Below, in pieces: positions 49,816 through 56,953 of a DNA stretch of 64,000 nucleotides. The stretch comes from Silvimonas iriomotensis (GTDB lineage: Bacteria; Pseudomonadota; Gammaproteobacteria; Burkholderiales; Chitinibacteraceae), in assembly GCF_014645535.1 (NCBI RefSeq), contig NZ_BMLX01000001.1:117169-181168 (forward strand), read 5' to 3'. A program made the translations under genes and the position numbers. The notes under the pieces were generated by a model that searched no databases, had not been told where the DNA came from, and was given only the letters and a program-made list of their open reading frames with translations. How positions within the stretch are numbered: position 1 is the first letter of the stretch; each line of letters begins with the position of its first letter.

Positions 49816-50547
49816 TTATGGATTGGTTAGCGTGAGCAGGATATCGGCATACCAGGTTGCATTGAGACCCAGGTGTTCGTCCTCAACCAGATCGCGGGAA
49901 CCGACGTCAATGCGCGATGAATGCACGCCGAGCAGCAACCAGGGAAAATCATCATCGGGCAGATTATTGCGAATGACATGCAGCACGACTGGCGCGCCAC
50001 TGGTTCCACGGTGGGTGCGGCCGTCTGTCAAAAAATAACCTTTGCCTTGAAAGCGCAATCCGAAACCAGAAGCAACGATGGCGTGCCGTACCACCGGCAT
50101 ATGGTGCAAGGTATCGTGGACGCCTAGCGGAAACCCCACTACCAGTACGGAACTACCCAAGGTGATCTGGTTCTGCTGGTTAAACAGATGATCCGGGGTG
50201 AAAGCGCGGTAAACCATGCCAGCGGGCAGGGCGGCTTGTTCCAGCTCAATCACCGCGACATCCACTTCGCCCGCTGAATCCGTCCCCTGACGCCAGACGG
50301 CTACACCATTGCGGTACAGCGGAATAGAAAACCCCATGGATTGCGTCAGGTTAATCGGGTCAATGTGTAGCTCGATTTCGATCCGGTCGGGAAAATGGTT
50401 GCTGTTCTCATCAATCATGACGTGACGACTCGTCACCAGATACAAATGCCCGTCCCTCGCAAAGAAAAATCCACTGGCATTGGTCAGAAGCAGTTGTTGT
50501 TGGAAGGTGTTCAGCCGTGCCGCAGCAAGCAATAAAGAATCCGTCAT
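49816..50547 (-). CDS. Trypsin-like serine peptidase domain protein
   Basis: 243 residues without a signal peptide. The chymotrypsin-fold triad is visible: His42 (VTSRHVM), Asp96 (DVAVIEL) and Ser183 (HRGTSGAPVV). There is no PDZ domain. Intracellular trypsin-like proteins of this length are uncharacterised, often in accessory regions. It converges on the acyltransferase gene and is divergent from the BON genes, with operator-like site 3 in between. Confidence 0.85.
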   Translation of the reverse strand: MTDSLLLAAARLNTFQQQLLLTNASGFFFARDGHLYLVTSRHVMIDENSNHFPDRIEIELHIDPINLTQSMGFSIPLYRNGVAVWRQGTDSAGEVDVAVIELEQAALPAGMVYRAFTPDHLFNQQNQITLGSSVLVVGFPLGVHDTLHHMPVVRHAIVASGFGLRFQGKGYFLTDGRTHRGTSGAPVVLHVIRNNLPDDDFPWLLLGVHSSRIDVGSRDLVEDEHLGLNATWYADILLTLTNP

Positions 50548-50618
50548 GGGAGAGACATCTCAGCAAAGCACAAGGCAGTCTGTTTGAATTCGGCAGGATA
50601 TCGCCGACTTGATCTGCA

Positions 50619-50640
50619 CTCCGTACGCTAGCGCACAGAT
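50619..50640. promoter_or_regulatory. Palindromic operator-like site 3
   Basis: Core GTACGCTAGCGCACAGAT. It lies 51 bases before the start of the BON gene at 50691. Confidence 0.7.
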
Positions 50641-50690
50641 GGCACAGCTAACGCATGGTCCTATGATGTTTTAGCGTGGGAATCGATGTG

Positions 50691-50951
50691 ATGAATCAAC
50701 GGTCAGACGATTTACCTCAAAAACCGGCCTTCATCGGCCCGCTCTTCACCGCTCAGGATGTAACCAATGCAGCGCAAAGCCACTTTACCGGTCTTAAATG
50801 TGCTGTATTCCACGTGTTGGCAGACACAGGGGTTGTGACCATCTCTGGCACCGTAGGGAGTTGGGCTGACCATAATCTGGCGGGGCTGATTGCGCTACAA
50901 ACGCCTGGTGTACGCCAGGTGATCAATAACCTGACTGTGATTTACCGTTAG
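50691..50951 (+). CDS. Small BON-domain protein
   Basis: 86 residues. From about residue 20 it is a single BON domain: TAQDVTNAAQSHFTGL, VTISGTVGSWADHNLAG, VRQVINNLTV. BON domains bind phospholipid or ligands in envelope-stress proteins, but no export signal is seen, so it may work in the cytosol. The ATG at 50691 has GGGAA upstream. It is preceded by operator-like site 3. Confidence 0.82.
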   Translation: MNQRSDDLPQKPAFIGPLFTAQDVTNAAQSHFTGLKCAVFHVLADTGVVTISGTVGSWADHNLAGLIALQTPGVRQVINNLTVIYR

Positions 50952-51028
50952 TGCAGGCAACCCGTCCGTCAAGCCATCACTCAAATCCCTTTCTTTGCCA
51001 AAACAATTGGCCCTTGAGCCCTGTCACA

Positions 51029-51050
51029 CTCCGTGTGCTGCCGCACAGAT
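51029..51050. promoter_or_regulatory. Palindromic operator-like site 4
   Basis: Core GTGTGCTGCCGCACAGAT, then GGATATAAAG as a possible -10 region. It lies 55 bases before the BON gene at 51105. The downstream leader (CATTGGTCTTTCC) is also shared with the leader of site 2. Confidence 0.7.
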
Positions 51051-51104
51051 GAGCTTGGATATAAAGCGCACATTGGTCTTTCCCTCACCACTGGAAAGAC
51101 GCTC

Positions 51105-51560
51105 ATGAAATCCGATTTTGAGTTTCAAACCAAAGCCCGCCCGCGCCGAAAATGGGCGACCTCAAGCCGCTATCTGCACGCTGAGAACGACTCCGCCGAA
51201 CGCCCTACAGCCATGAAGCACGAAAAATCAGCAGCGAGCGAACGTGTAGCCCTCGCACTCGCGCATGTTCATCGGGCCTCCTGGGGTAGTCCGTCACAAT
51301 TTCTAGAAGCCAATCGTGGCAATGATGACGAAATAACCCAAAACATTATCCATTTGCTGGAACAAATGCCCAACTTGTCATCGGGGCAGGTCCGGGTTGA
51401 GGTTGAAAGCGGATGGGTTACCCTGCATGGGCAAATGGACTGGAACTATCAACACGCCAGGATCACAGCGGCGATCCGTTACATGGCGGGCGTGGATGGT
51501 CTTGTGGACGAGCTCACCATCAAACCTCGCGTGCAGCTCACACTTAGTCCTCGGGCCTGA
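51105..51560 (+). CDS. BON-domain protein with a conserved basic N-terminal stretch
   Basis: 151 residues. The N-terminal part (MKSDFEFQTKARPRRKW) is shared with the decayed gene at 43957. A BON domain occupies about 75-145: DDEITQNIIHLLEQMP, VRVEVESGWVTLHGQMDW, VDGLVDELTIKP. No signal peptide is present. It probably belongs to the same regulon as the gene at 50691, through sites 3 and 4. Confidence 0.85.
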   Translation: MKSDFEFQTKARPRRKWATSSRYLHAENDSAERPTAMKHEKSAASERVALALAHVHRASWGSPSQFLEANRGNDDEITQNIIHLLEQMPNLSSGQVRVEVESGWVTLHGQMDWNYQHARITAAIRYMAGVDGLVDELTIKPRVQLTLSPRA

Positions 51561-52255
51561 GTTGTTGTGCCGGCCAATAGGATGCCATTTCAGTGCTTGG
51601 ACTGACGGACAGCCCATTCATCCATGCAGGCATTAGTCCGACCGTTCATGATCGACGTCATTGATTGATCGTTGTGTTTATCAAGGGTGTTCCGCCGGGC
51701 TAACGACCAAAGAACCGATGTTTGAGTGTTCCTTTTGACGAGGTATGCCCAATGCCTTATCCGCGTCTTTGGGACAGTGGAAAATCAGCATGGCTTATTG
51801 TTGGTCGGGTGTTCGGGGCAGGTGTAAGCCAGTTTATTCGAACCTAGCTGGTTAGCATTACTTCGACCAGAATATCGCCGATTTTCTGACTGATTTCGTG
51901 CGATGAATAACTGGAATGTCCGCCAGCCAGACAATCGACATAAATAGATAAAGGCAATCGTTCGTTTGTTTTTCGGGGATGTGTTGTGTCAGAACTGGAA
52001 GTTAAAAAGAGATGGGTGTGACGAAACCCAAAACATATATGTGAAAAGCATAATGGGACAAATGCAAAAGCAGATATATAAAAATCGCGATGGTATGACT
52101 GCTATTAAAGAGGGGCTGTGCCCTTAAACGTGGCAGTCATACCATCACGTAAAAATGCGGGTTTTTAGGTTTTCTGACTTCGAAGAAGTCTATTAAAGAG
52201 GGCCTTTTAAGGCCCCCTCTTTAATCTTTTATATATAAATTATTTTATTAATATA
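51561..52255. other. Non-coding stretch rich in hairpins
   Basis: About 700 bp. It contains a perfect 14-bp inverted repeat GATGGTATGACTGC (52089-52102) with GCAGTCATACCATC (52133-52146), a short palindrome GACTTC-GAA-GAAGTC (52176-52190) and a long terminator hairpin (52192-52225). The word TATTAAAGAGGG occurs three times (about 52104, 52191 and 52253). It could encode a small structured RNA. Confidence 0.55.
52192..52230. terminator. Terminator hairpin
   Basis: ATTAAAGAGGGCC pairs with GGCC..CCTCTTTAAT around the loop TTTTAA; a T run follows on the + side. It stands just after the stop of the minus-strand gene 52256-52819. Confidence 0.75.
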
Positions 52256-52819
52256 TTAAAGAGGGGCTTCCGGCTGGACCTTCGCATCTTTCTTTGGCTT
52301 CTTCTTGAAGAGCTTCTTTTGTGGGCTGATCTCATCATGCAGCTTCTTCACGAGTGTCATGGTCTGATTGCAGGGCATATGGTGGGTTTCAAAATAGGTA
52401 CGATGATCGCCACTGCACATTTGCCATAACATGAAAATTATTTTCGTATAAAGTTCGTCGTTGGGCCGCTTGGTATAACGTCCATCCTTGTGTACCAGCT
52501 TGGCCACATCTTCCTGAGTCAGTGGTTTTTTCAATCTGATTGCGACACCAAGAATTCGATCTATCTTCCCGGCCATTTTTTTGATTTGCGGTTGCCCGCC
52601 GATATGTTTGATCGAAAAAATATAATCCTGACCATTCGCAATGGTTTCTACAAAGAAAAGTAGCTTCTGCAACCACAGTTGGCCATAAGTGCAATCTTCC
52701 GATATTTCGATGAATGTTTTTTCGCCGCCCTTGAATTTAAGGTGGAATGCGATGCCAGATTTCTGGCATTTTCCATTGGTGTTATGTGTATAAATCGCAC
52801 TATAAAATACTGCGTTCAT
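52256..52819 (-). CDS. AT-rich hypothetical protein, 187 residues
   Basis: I do not recognise the family. It is cytosolic, with a beta-rich first half (GIAFHLKFKGGEKTFIEI) and a strongly basic, lysine-rich tail (about 165-187), which may bind nucleic acid. It has a lower GC content than the chromosome. The start has only a weak GGATAT upstream. It is divergent from the plasmid-type genes that follow. Confidence 0.6.
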   Translation of the reverse strand: MNAVFYSAIYTHNTNGKCQKSGIAFHLKFKGGEKTFIEISEDCTYGQLWLQKLLFFVETIANGQDYIFSIKHIGGQPQIKKMAGKIDRILGVAIRLKKPLTQEDVAKLVHKDGRYTKRPNDELYTKIIFMLWQMCSGDHRTYFETHHMPCNQTMTLVKKLHDEISPQKKLFKKKPKKDAKVQPEAPL

Positions 52820-52927
52820 ATGGATATCCTTGTTTTTATTTTTGTTGAAGCCAGAAGTGACGTTGCTGGTGCCATCAAGTACGTCTGATACTCGAAATAT
52901 TTATCGAATCAGAAAGGCGTTGTGTAA

Positions 52928-53194
52928 ATGCTGTTTCAGCCAGGTAAAATCTTTGCGACACCAAATGCATTAGCGTTATTTTCCAATTCAAACATGTTCC
53001 CGATTGATTTGCTGATCCGTCATCTGTCCGGCGACTTTGGAACGATCTGTGACGAGGATAAAGCGTCGAATATGGAGGCAATCCGCGATGGTGGACGAAT
53101 TCTTTCGGCTTACAAAGTCGGATCTGAAAAGGTCTATGTGATTACGGAATGGGATCGCAGTTACACCACGATCCTGCTTGCTTCGGAATATTGA
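52928..53194 (+). CDS. Small plasmid/ICE-associated protein
   Basis: 88 residues: LFQPGKIFATPNALALF, then LLIRHLSGDFGTICDEDKAS, AIRDGGRILSAYKV, and VYVITEWDRSYTTILL. I recognise this pattern from short proteins common on plasmids and integrative elements of proteobacteria, sometimes misnamed as restriction-enzyme subunits. The function is unknown. The gene opens a three-gene block of the same type. Confidence 0.75.
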   Translation: MLFQPGKIFATPNALALFSNSNMFPIDLLIRHLSGDFGTICDEDKASNMEAIRDGGRILSAYKVGSEKVYVITEWDRSYTTILLASEY

Positions 53195-53261
53195 TTTGAA
53201 ATGCCGTTGCCCGAAGTGAGGTTTGCCTGGAGGGTGTCTGTGTGTTCAATCAGGACCAACC

Positions 53262-53480
53262 ATGCACACCCTGACTTTCGAACAGATTGCCATGTTGCTG
53301 GACATCATCACGTCCATTCAAGGCTATGAACTGGGATACCTCGATTTTTCAAACCAGGCCTTGTTCTTCTTCGAAGACATCCCCGGTTTCGAGACCATCC
53401 CGCTGTCTGTGGCAAACGACATCGTCGGCAAACTCTGGAGCAACTACTGTGAGCAAAACAAAAACCCGTCCGTCCACTGA
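53262..53480 (+). CDS. Small hypothetical protein of the plasmid-type block
   Basis: 72 residues from the ATG at 53262. Acidic and hydrophobic; no known domain. It overlaps the next gene by 32 bp, which suggests translational coupling. Confidence 0.6.
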   Translation: MHTLTFEQIAMLLDIITSIQGYELGYLDFSNQALFFFEDIPGFETIPLSVANDIVGKLWSNYCEQNKNPSVH

Positions 53481-53730
53481 ACAAGGCAGCGAAGTTGCAG
53501 TGGATTTGACCCAGGCGCATATCGCTAGCGCCATTGATGCAGGCAAAGCGCTGATGAAAGAGGGCAAGACCAAAGCCGATGCTGCCTGGGAAATCTTTTC
53601 GCAGATTGGTGGTGAAGCCAAGGAAGTGCTGGTTGCTGCATTTGTGGCCGGTGCAGGGCTGACGCCGAAAGGGGCACTGACCTACTGGTACAACTGTCGC
53701 CGCAAGGCTGCGAAGCAGAAGAAGGCATAA
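53449..53730 (+). CDS. Small hypothetical protein, plasmid-type
   Basis: 93 residues from a GTG at 53449 with GGAG upstream. It has two helical stretches (DLTQAHIASAIDAGKALMKE; AAWEIFSQIGGEAKEVL) and a basic tail (YNCRRKAAKQKKA). Such small proteins are common on integrative elements. It is followed at once by a strong terminator. Confidence 0.65.
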   Translation: MSKTKTRPSTEQGSEVAVDLTQAHIASAIDAGKALMKEGKTKADAAWEIFSQIGGEAKEVLVAAFVAGAGLTPKGALTYWYNCRRKAAKQKKA

Positions 53731-53735
53731 AAAAA

Positions 53736-53760
53736 AAAGAGGCCGTTCGGCCTCTTTCTT
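53736..53760. terminator. Rho-independent terminator
   Basis: AAAGAGGCC pairs with GGCCTCTTT around the loop GTTC. An A run on the left and TTTCTT on the right let it serve both the plasmid-type block and the converging gene. Confidence 0.88.
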
Positions 53761-53777
53761 ATGCTCCAGGAGCAATC

Positions 53778-54203
53778 TCAAGCGATCAGAATATCTTCCC
53801 TGTAAGCGCCGTATTTCATATGAGCCTCGTTTACCGCCTGCGCCACCTTTTTGTCAAAAGGGATCCCGTACTTTCTCTCATGACTCAAGTTCTTCTGGCC
53901 TTCAAAGGTCTGGATGTCAAGTCGGTAAAAAATTTCAGACTGATTATCGGATTGACTGCGACCAACTTTCTTCACTTTTAACCCCATCATGCCCAAGATG
54001 ACATTCAATTGAAGAACAGGTTTTCTTACATAATCTTCGCGCAAGGACCTGGGGAAGACGCGAGTATATTCAACCAACAGACTCGTCATTTCTTTGGTAA
54101 ACCCATGAAGAGTCTTGGTTGTAACTACTGCATCTTTCAGAAATCGGCCATCTTTGTAGATATTTGCAGCGATCAGTAGTTTTTTGAGTGTCGTTGCTTT
54201 CAA
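53778..54203 (-). CDS. Hypothetical protein, probably truncated at its start by the cassette
   Basis: 141 codons from a TTG at 54203 with no ribosome site. The start lies only about 10 bases from the edge of the 230-bp inverted repeat (54214), where the upstream sequence changes. The most likely reading is that the true N-terminus and promoter were replaced by the cassette. No family is recognised; the C-terminal part (HERKYGIPFDKKVAQAVNE) looks helical. Confidence 0.5.
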   Translation of the reverse strand: MKATTLKKLLIAANIYKDGRFLKDAVVTTKTLHGFTKEMTSLLVEYTRVFPRSLREDYVRKPVLQLNVILGMMGLKVKKVGRSQSDNQSEIFYRLDIQTFEGQKNLSHERKYGIPFDKKVAQAVNEAHMKYGAYREDILIA

Positions 54204-54213
54204 CGCAGTATCT

Positions 54214-54443
54214 AGCTGCAGACCACACCCAGTGGCCCATGGCGACGATCCAGTTCCTGGTCGACGCCATCAAAAGCAACTCACCAGCGGCAAACAAGAG
54301 ACCTGTTCCTTGGTCTTTATCCAGCCGATCCAGCGCAAAACTCATCACAAACAGCCATAAAAAATGCCCCAGTTTTGGTCTGGGGCATGTTCTCGGGCGG
54401 AATCCGTGTGTGGTCTGACGTCTACTAACAACTTTGCCAGTTT
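54214..54443 (-). repeat. 230-bp inverted repeat, left arm, of the transglycosylase cassette
   Basis: The reverse complement of 56120-56350, nearly perfect as far as I can read. It starts exactly at the end of a truncated 51-bp element (TAGCTGC). It contains a terminator hairpin (TGCCCCAG 54365-54372 with CTGGGGCA 54380-54387) oriented to stop the minus-strand cassette operon. A short open frame (MSFALDRLDKDQGTGLLFA) is also present in both arms; I doubt that it is a gene. Confidence 0.9.
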
Positions 54444-54489
54444 TGCATACATCAGGATTGATATTTACATGAAAAATCAATCTAAAAAA

Positions 54490-55101
54490 TTAGCTTCTAT
54501 TTTTTAATTTTTTAATTCTTCTTTCCAATTTATAAAACCAATATAAATCTGGAATTTCTGGACGAGGATATTTTAACTGAGAAACAAATTTCAATGCTTG
54601 CTCTACAGTTACTCTTGATAGGTCTTCGCCAAAATAAGACTTTAAACCATCGATCCCAATGAAATTAGTTCCATAAAAGGCAATTGAAAGGTACGCGGAT
54701 GCAATTTTTCTTTTTTCCACTCTACGCACCAATATCAAAGCTATAGCCTGCTCTCGCAGTTTCCGGAATAAGGTTCTTTCATATCGATTCGTTGCCACTC
54801 GAACAAATTGCTGTTCTATGGTACTTCCTCCGTGTACGGCCCCAGTTCTTAATTTCACCCAGATAGCCCGAATTATCGCAAAAAAGTCAATGCCGGGATG
54901 AATATCATTTCTGTGATCTTCCGCAACAATGAGAGCACAAATAAAGGCGTCAGGAATAATTTCACCATAGGTCCCTATCAGAGCTATGCAATTATGCAAA
55001 TCGGATTCAATATTTTTTGGATAAAAAACATCTAACACCATTGAAATGCAGGTGATTGGGTATGAAAAAAAACCTATTTTTTTAATTCTTTTCGTGACCA
55101 T
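54490..55101 (-). CDS. Miniature GT51 peptidoglycan transglycosylase-like protein
   Basis: 203 residues, a stand-alone GT51 (PBP1/MtgA type) domain. Present: the first catalytic Glu in AEDHRNDIHPG (Glu61), GGSTIEQQF (91-99), and the Arg/Lys block ERTLFRKLREQ (108-118). The second conserved Glu, expected in the ILELYLN-like block, is Ser135 here (KIASAYLSIAFYG). So lipid II polymerisation may be altered or lost. There is no full membrane anchor, only a weak N-terminal hydrophobic stretch (about 10-26). It overlaps the upstream gene by 28 bp, so the two are coupled. Very AT-rich. Confidence 0.8.
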   Translation of the reverse strand: MVTKRIKKIGFFSYPITCISMVLDVFYPKNIESDLHNCIALIGTYGEIIPDAFICALIVAEDHRNDIHPGIDFFAIIRAIWVKLRTGAVHGGSTIEQQFVRVATNRYERTLFRKLREQAIALILVRRVEKRKIASAYLSIAFYGTNFIGIDGLKSYFGEDLSRVTVEQALKFVSQLKYPRPEIPDLYWFYKLERRIKKLKNRS

Positions 55102-55583
55102 GAAACATCACCATTTTGCTTGGCAACCATAGAACTAAAAGCACCAGCCATTTCTTTTTTGGAAATGACCAGATCATGGAAATGTGTTGATTCCCTGCCA
55201 TGCCCGTCCTCGACAATATGAAGAAAAGCGCGATCTTTAGAAAAGTAATTTTTTTGAATAAATCCAGTGATCACTCCTCGAGTGCGGTTCTTTTCTTCAT
55301 AATCTCTTTTTCCATTTGATGAGTTTTCATATATTTTCTCAATAGTTCCTTCAATACGATTTCCAGCCAAATAGAGAATGGCTACATAATGAAGCCGCAT
55401 ACCTTCATATGCATGAAAAGATGTTTCGACCGTATGCGCCTCAAAATACCAACGACCAGATATTTGCGGAACAGGAAAAATTTTTTCCTTCAAAAGAAAC
55501 AAAGCGACAGTAAGAAACGAACCGCCCACAATAGTTGCCAGAAAACTGTAAAGAAAATTAAGCCAAAATAGTTCGTTAGTCAT
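55074..55583 (-). CDS. Membrane-anchored beta-rich protein, partner of the mini-GT51
   Basis: 169 residues: one membrane helix (about 7-31), then a beta-rich domain beginning SGRWYFEAHT and including YVAILYLAGNRIEGTIEKIY, FSKDRAFLHIVEDGHGREST and HFHDLVISKKEMAGAFSSMV. The alternating pattern and opening GRWY suggest a small lipocalin-like barrel, similar in layout to the membrane-plus-beta-barrel effectors of some immune systems (an analogy, not a demonstrated homology). I chose the ATG at 55583, which has AAAGAG upstream; the longer frame to 55811 overlaps the next gene and is unlikely. Confidence 0.75.
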   Translation of the reverse strand: MTNELFWLNFLYSFLATIVGGSFLTVALFLLKEKIFPVPQISGRWYFEAHTVETSFHAYEGMRLHYVAILYLAGNRIEGTIEKIYENSSNGKRDYEEKNRTRGVITGFIQKNYFSKDRAFLHIVEDGHGRESTHFHDLVISKKEMAGAFSSMVAKQNGDVSWSRKELKK

Positions 55584-55635
55584 TTCATTTCTCTTTATTT
55601 TTGATAAAAATTCTTTCTCATGGGGAGTTTTCGTA

Positions 55636-55929
55636 TCAAAGCCACGCAACGACACCACCATGATGGCTGCATGTACCTCTATGGCTTTGACTGAAACTGA
55701 ATGTACCGTCACCACATTTGGCAGTAGCCCCTTCAGGCGCTTTGCCACTTTTGGTATGTGCCGGACTATGTACTGTGTTGCCAGCTTTGTTGACGTATGA
55801 ACCCTGTTCAATCAGATCATCTGACGGGGCAGTTGCAGCCTGCGAGGCAACATTTGTGTGTTTTGGACTTTTTGCAAACGCTGGCTGAAACGCAAGTGCA
55901 AGTGTCAAACAAAGGATGGCGAGTTTCAT
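55636..55929 (-). CDS. Exported DUF3761 protein
   Basis: 97 residues: a signal peptide (1-19, ending FQPAFA), a short linker, then the DUF3761 block YVNKAGNTVHSPAHT...GATAKCGDGTFSFSQSHRGT and CSHHGGVVAWL with paired cysteines. It is periplasmic or secreted, of unknown function. It is the first gene inside the inverted-repeat cassette and has the same direction as the GT51 pair, 52 bp apart. Confidence 0.85.
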   Translation of the reverse strand: MKLAILCLTLALAFQPAFAKSPKHTNVASQAATAPSDDLIEQGSYVNKAGNTVHSPAHTKSGKAPEGATAKCGDGTFSFSQSHRGTCSHHGGVVAWL

Positions 55930-56119
55930 TTATCAGGCTCTTCTTATGTGCGGTTCCGCGAATCTAGCAGACCACCTATCCCGGATAAACGGCATCTGCA
56001 CCAAATTGGTACGATTACAACACTTGAAATAATTTTCTCCATGCCAACGGCATTTAGTTTTTGTGATGCGTCAAGTTGGCCAAACTTCGGTCGATTATTT
56101 CTGCCCCAACATCCCATCG

Positions 56120-56350
56120 AAACTGGCAAAGTTGTTAGTAGACGTCAGACCACACACGGATTCCGCCCGAGAACATGCCCCAGACCAAAACTGGGGCATT
56201 TTTTATGGCTGTTTGTGATGAGTTTTGCGCTGGATCGGCTGGATAAAGACCAAGGAACAGGTCTCTTGTTTGCCGCTGGTGAGTTGCTTTTGATGGCGTC
56301 GACCAGGAACTGGATCGTCGCCATGGGCCACTGGGTGTGGTCTGCAGCTA
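56120..56350 (+). repeat. 230-bp inverted repeat, right arm, of the transglycosylase cassette
   Basis: Counterpart of 54214-54443. It includes the same terminator hairpin (56176-56198 with a T run) and runs without a gap into copy E of the 51-bp element. Between 55930 and 56119 nothing but the likely cassette promoter is seen. Confidence 0.9.
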
Positions 56351-56394
56351 AGTGCCGGCCTTTTCTATATATAAAAATCTAACCTGTTAGCTGC
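56344..56394 (+). repeat. 51-bp element, copy E
   Basis: Intact GCAGCTAAGTG...GTTAGCTGC, fused to the right arm of the cassette repeat. Confidence 0.9.
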
Positions 56395-56475
56395 TGCCGG
56401 ATCGGTCAGGTCAGGTGGTCACAATGCTGGTTGGTCATGTTGGTGATCGACCCAGAGTAGGTTGTGATTGCCGCA

Positions 56476-56525
56476 GCAGTTAAGTGGCGGACTTTCTTAT
56501 ATATAAAATCTAACCTGTTAGCTGC
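56476..56525 (+). repeat. 51-bp element, copy F (50 bp)
   Basis: One change in the left end (GCAGTTAAG). It is separated from copy E by 81 bp rich in GGTCA/GGTCAT words. Confidence 0.85.
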
Positions 56526-56563
56526 TGGCACCAGGAATGGCACTGGTCTGGATGTAGGAAAAG

Positions 56564-56815
56564 CAGATGTTTTCTATATGAATCATCCACTTGAATAAAG
56601 CTTGATGACAACGATGCTGACCAGTCTGGTTTACTTCGTGATCACTGGCAGACCCGCTTTTATGGCCCCGTAAAGGCAGTTTAAAACGTTCCATATCGAT
56701 GGCCGAACCTCAACCCTGGCACCAGTTCCGGGACCGATCTGGAACCGGCATTCGGCAAAGCTTCGGTTTCATTGAAAGTGTCACAGCCACCCCCGCCATG
56801 TTTCAATTGTTAACA
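56564..56815 (+). repeat. Right boundary repeat of the accessory region
   Basis: A diverged inverted counterpart of 38436-38690. It ends with CCCCGCCATGTTTCA, also found at the outer ends of the large left inverted repeat. Beyond it, ordinary GC-rich chromosome resumes. Confidence 0.75.
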
Positions 56816-56953
56816 AACCCCGCCCGGCGCGAAATTTCCGGTTAACACGCGCACGCTCAAATGGCTCCCGGTTCGTTGAGTGCGCTGGCGCAAGATCTGC
56901 GTGGCGCTAAACCAGAAAGACATATACAGCCAAACCAGATGAGAGGAGTCATC

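Noticed and set aside
54214-54443. Short protein MSFALDRLDKDQG... encoded in both cassette arms
   Set aside because: Present only because the arms are repeats, lies behind a terminator and lacks a ribosome site.
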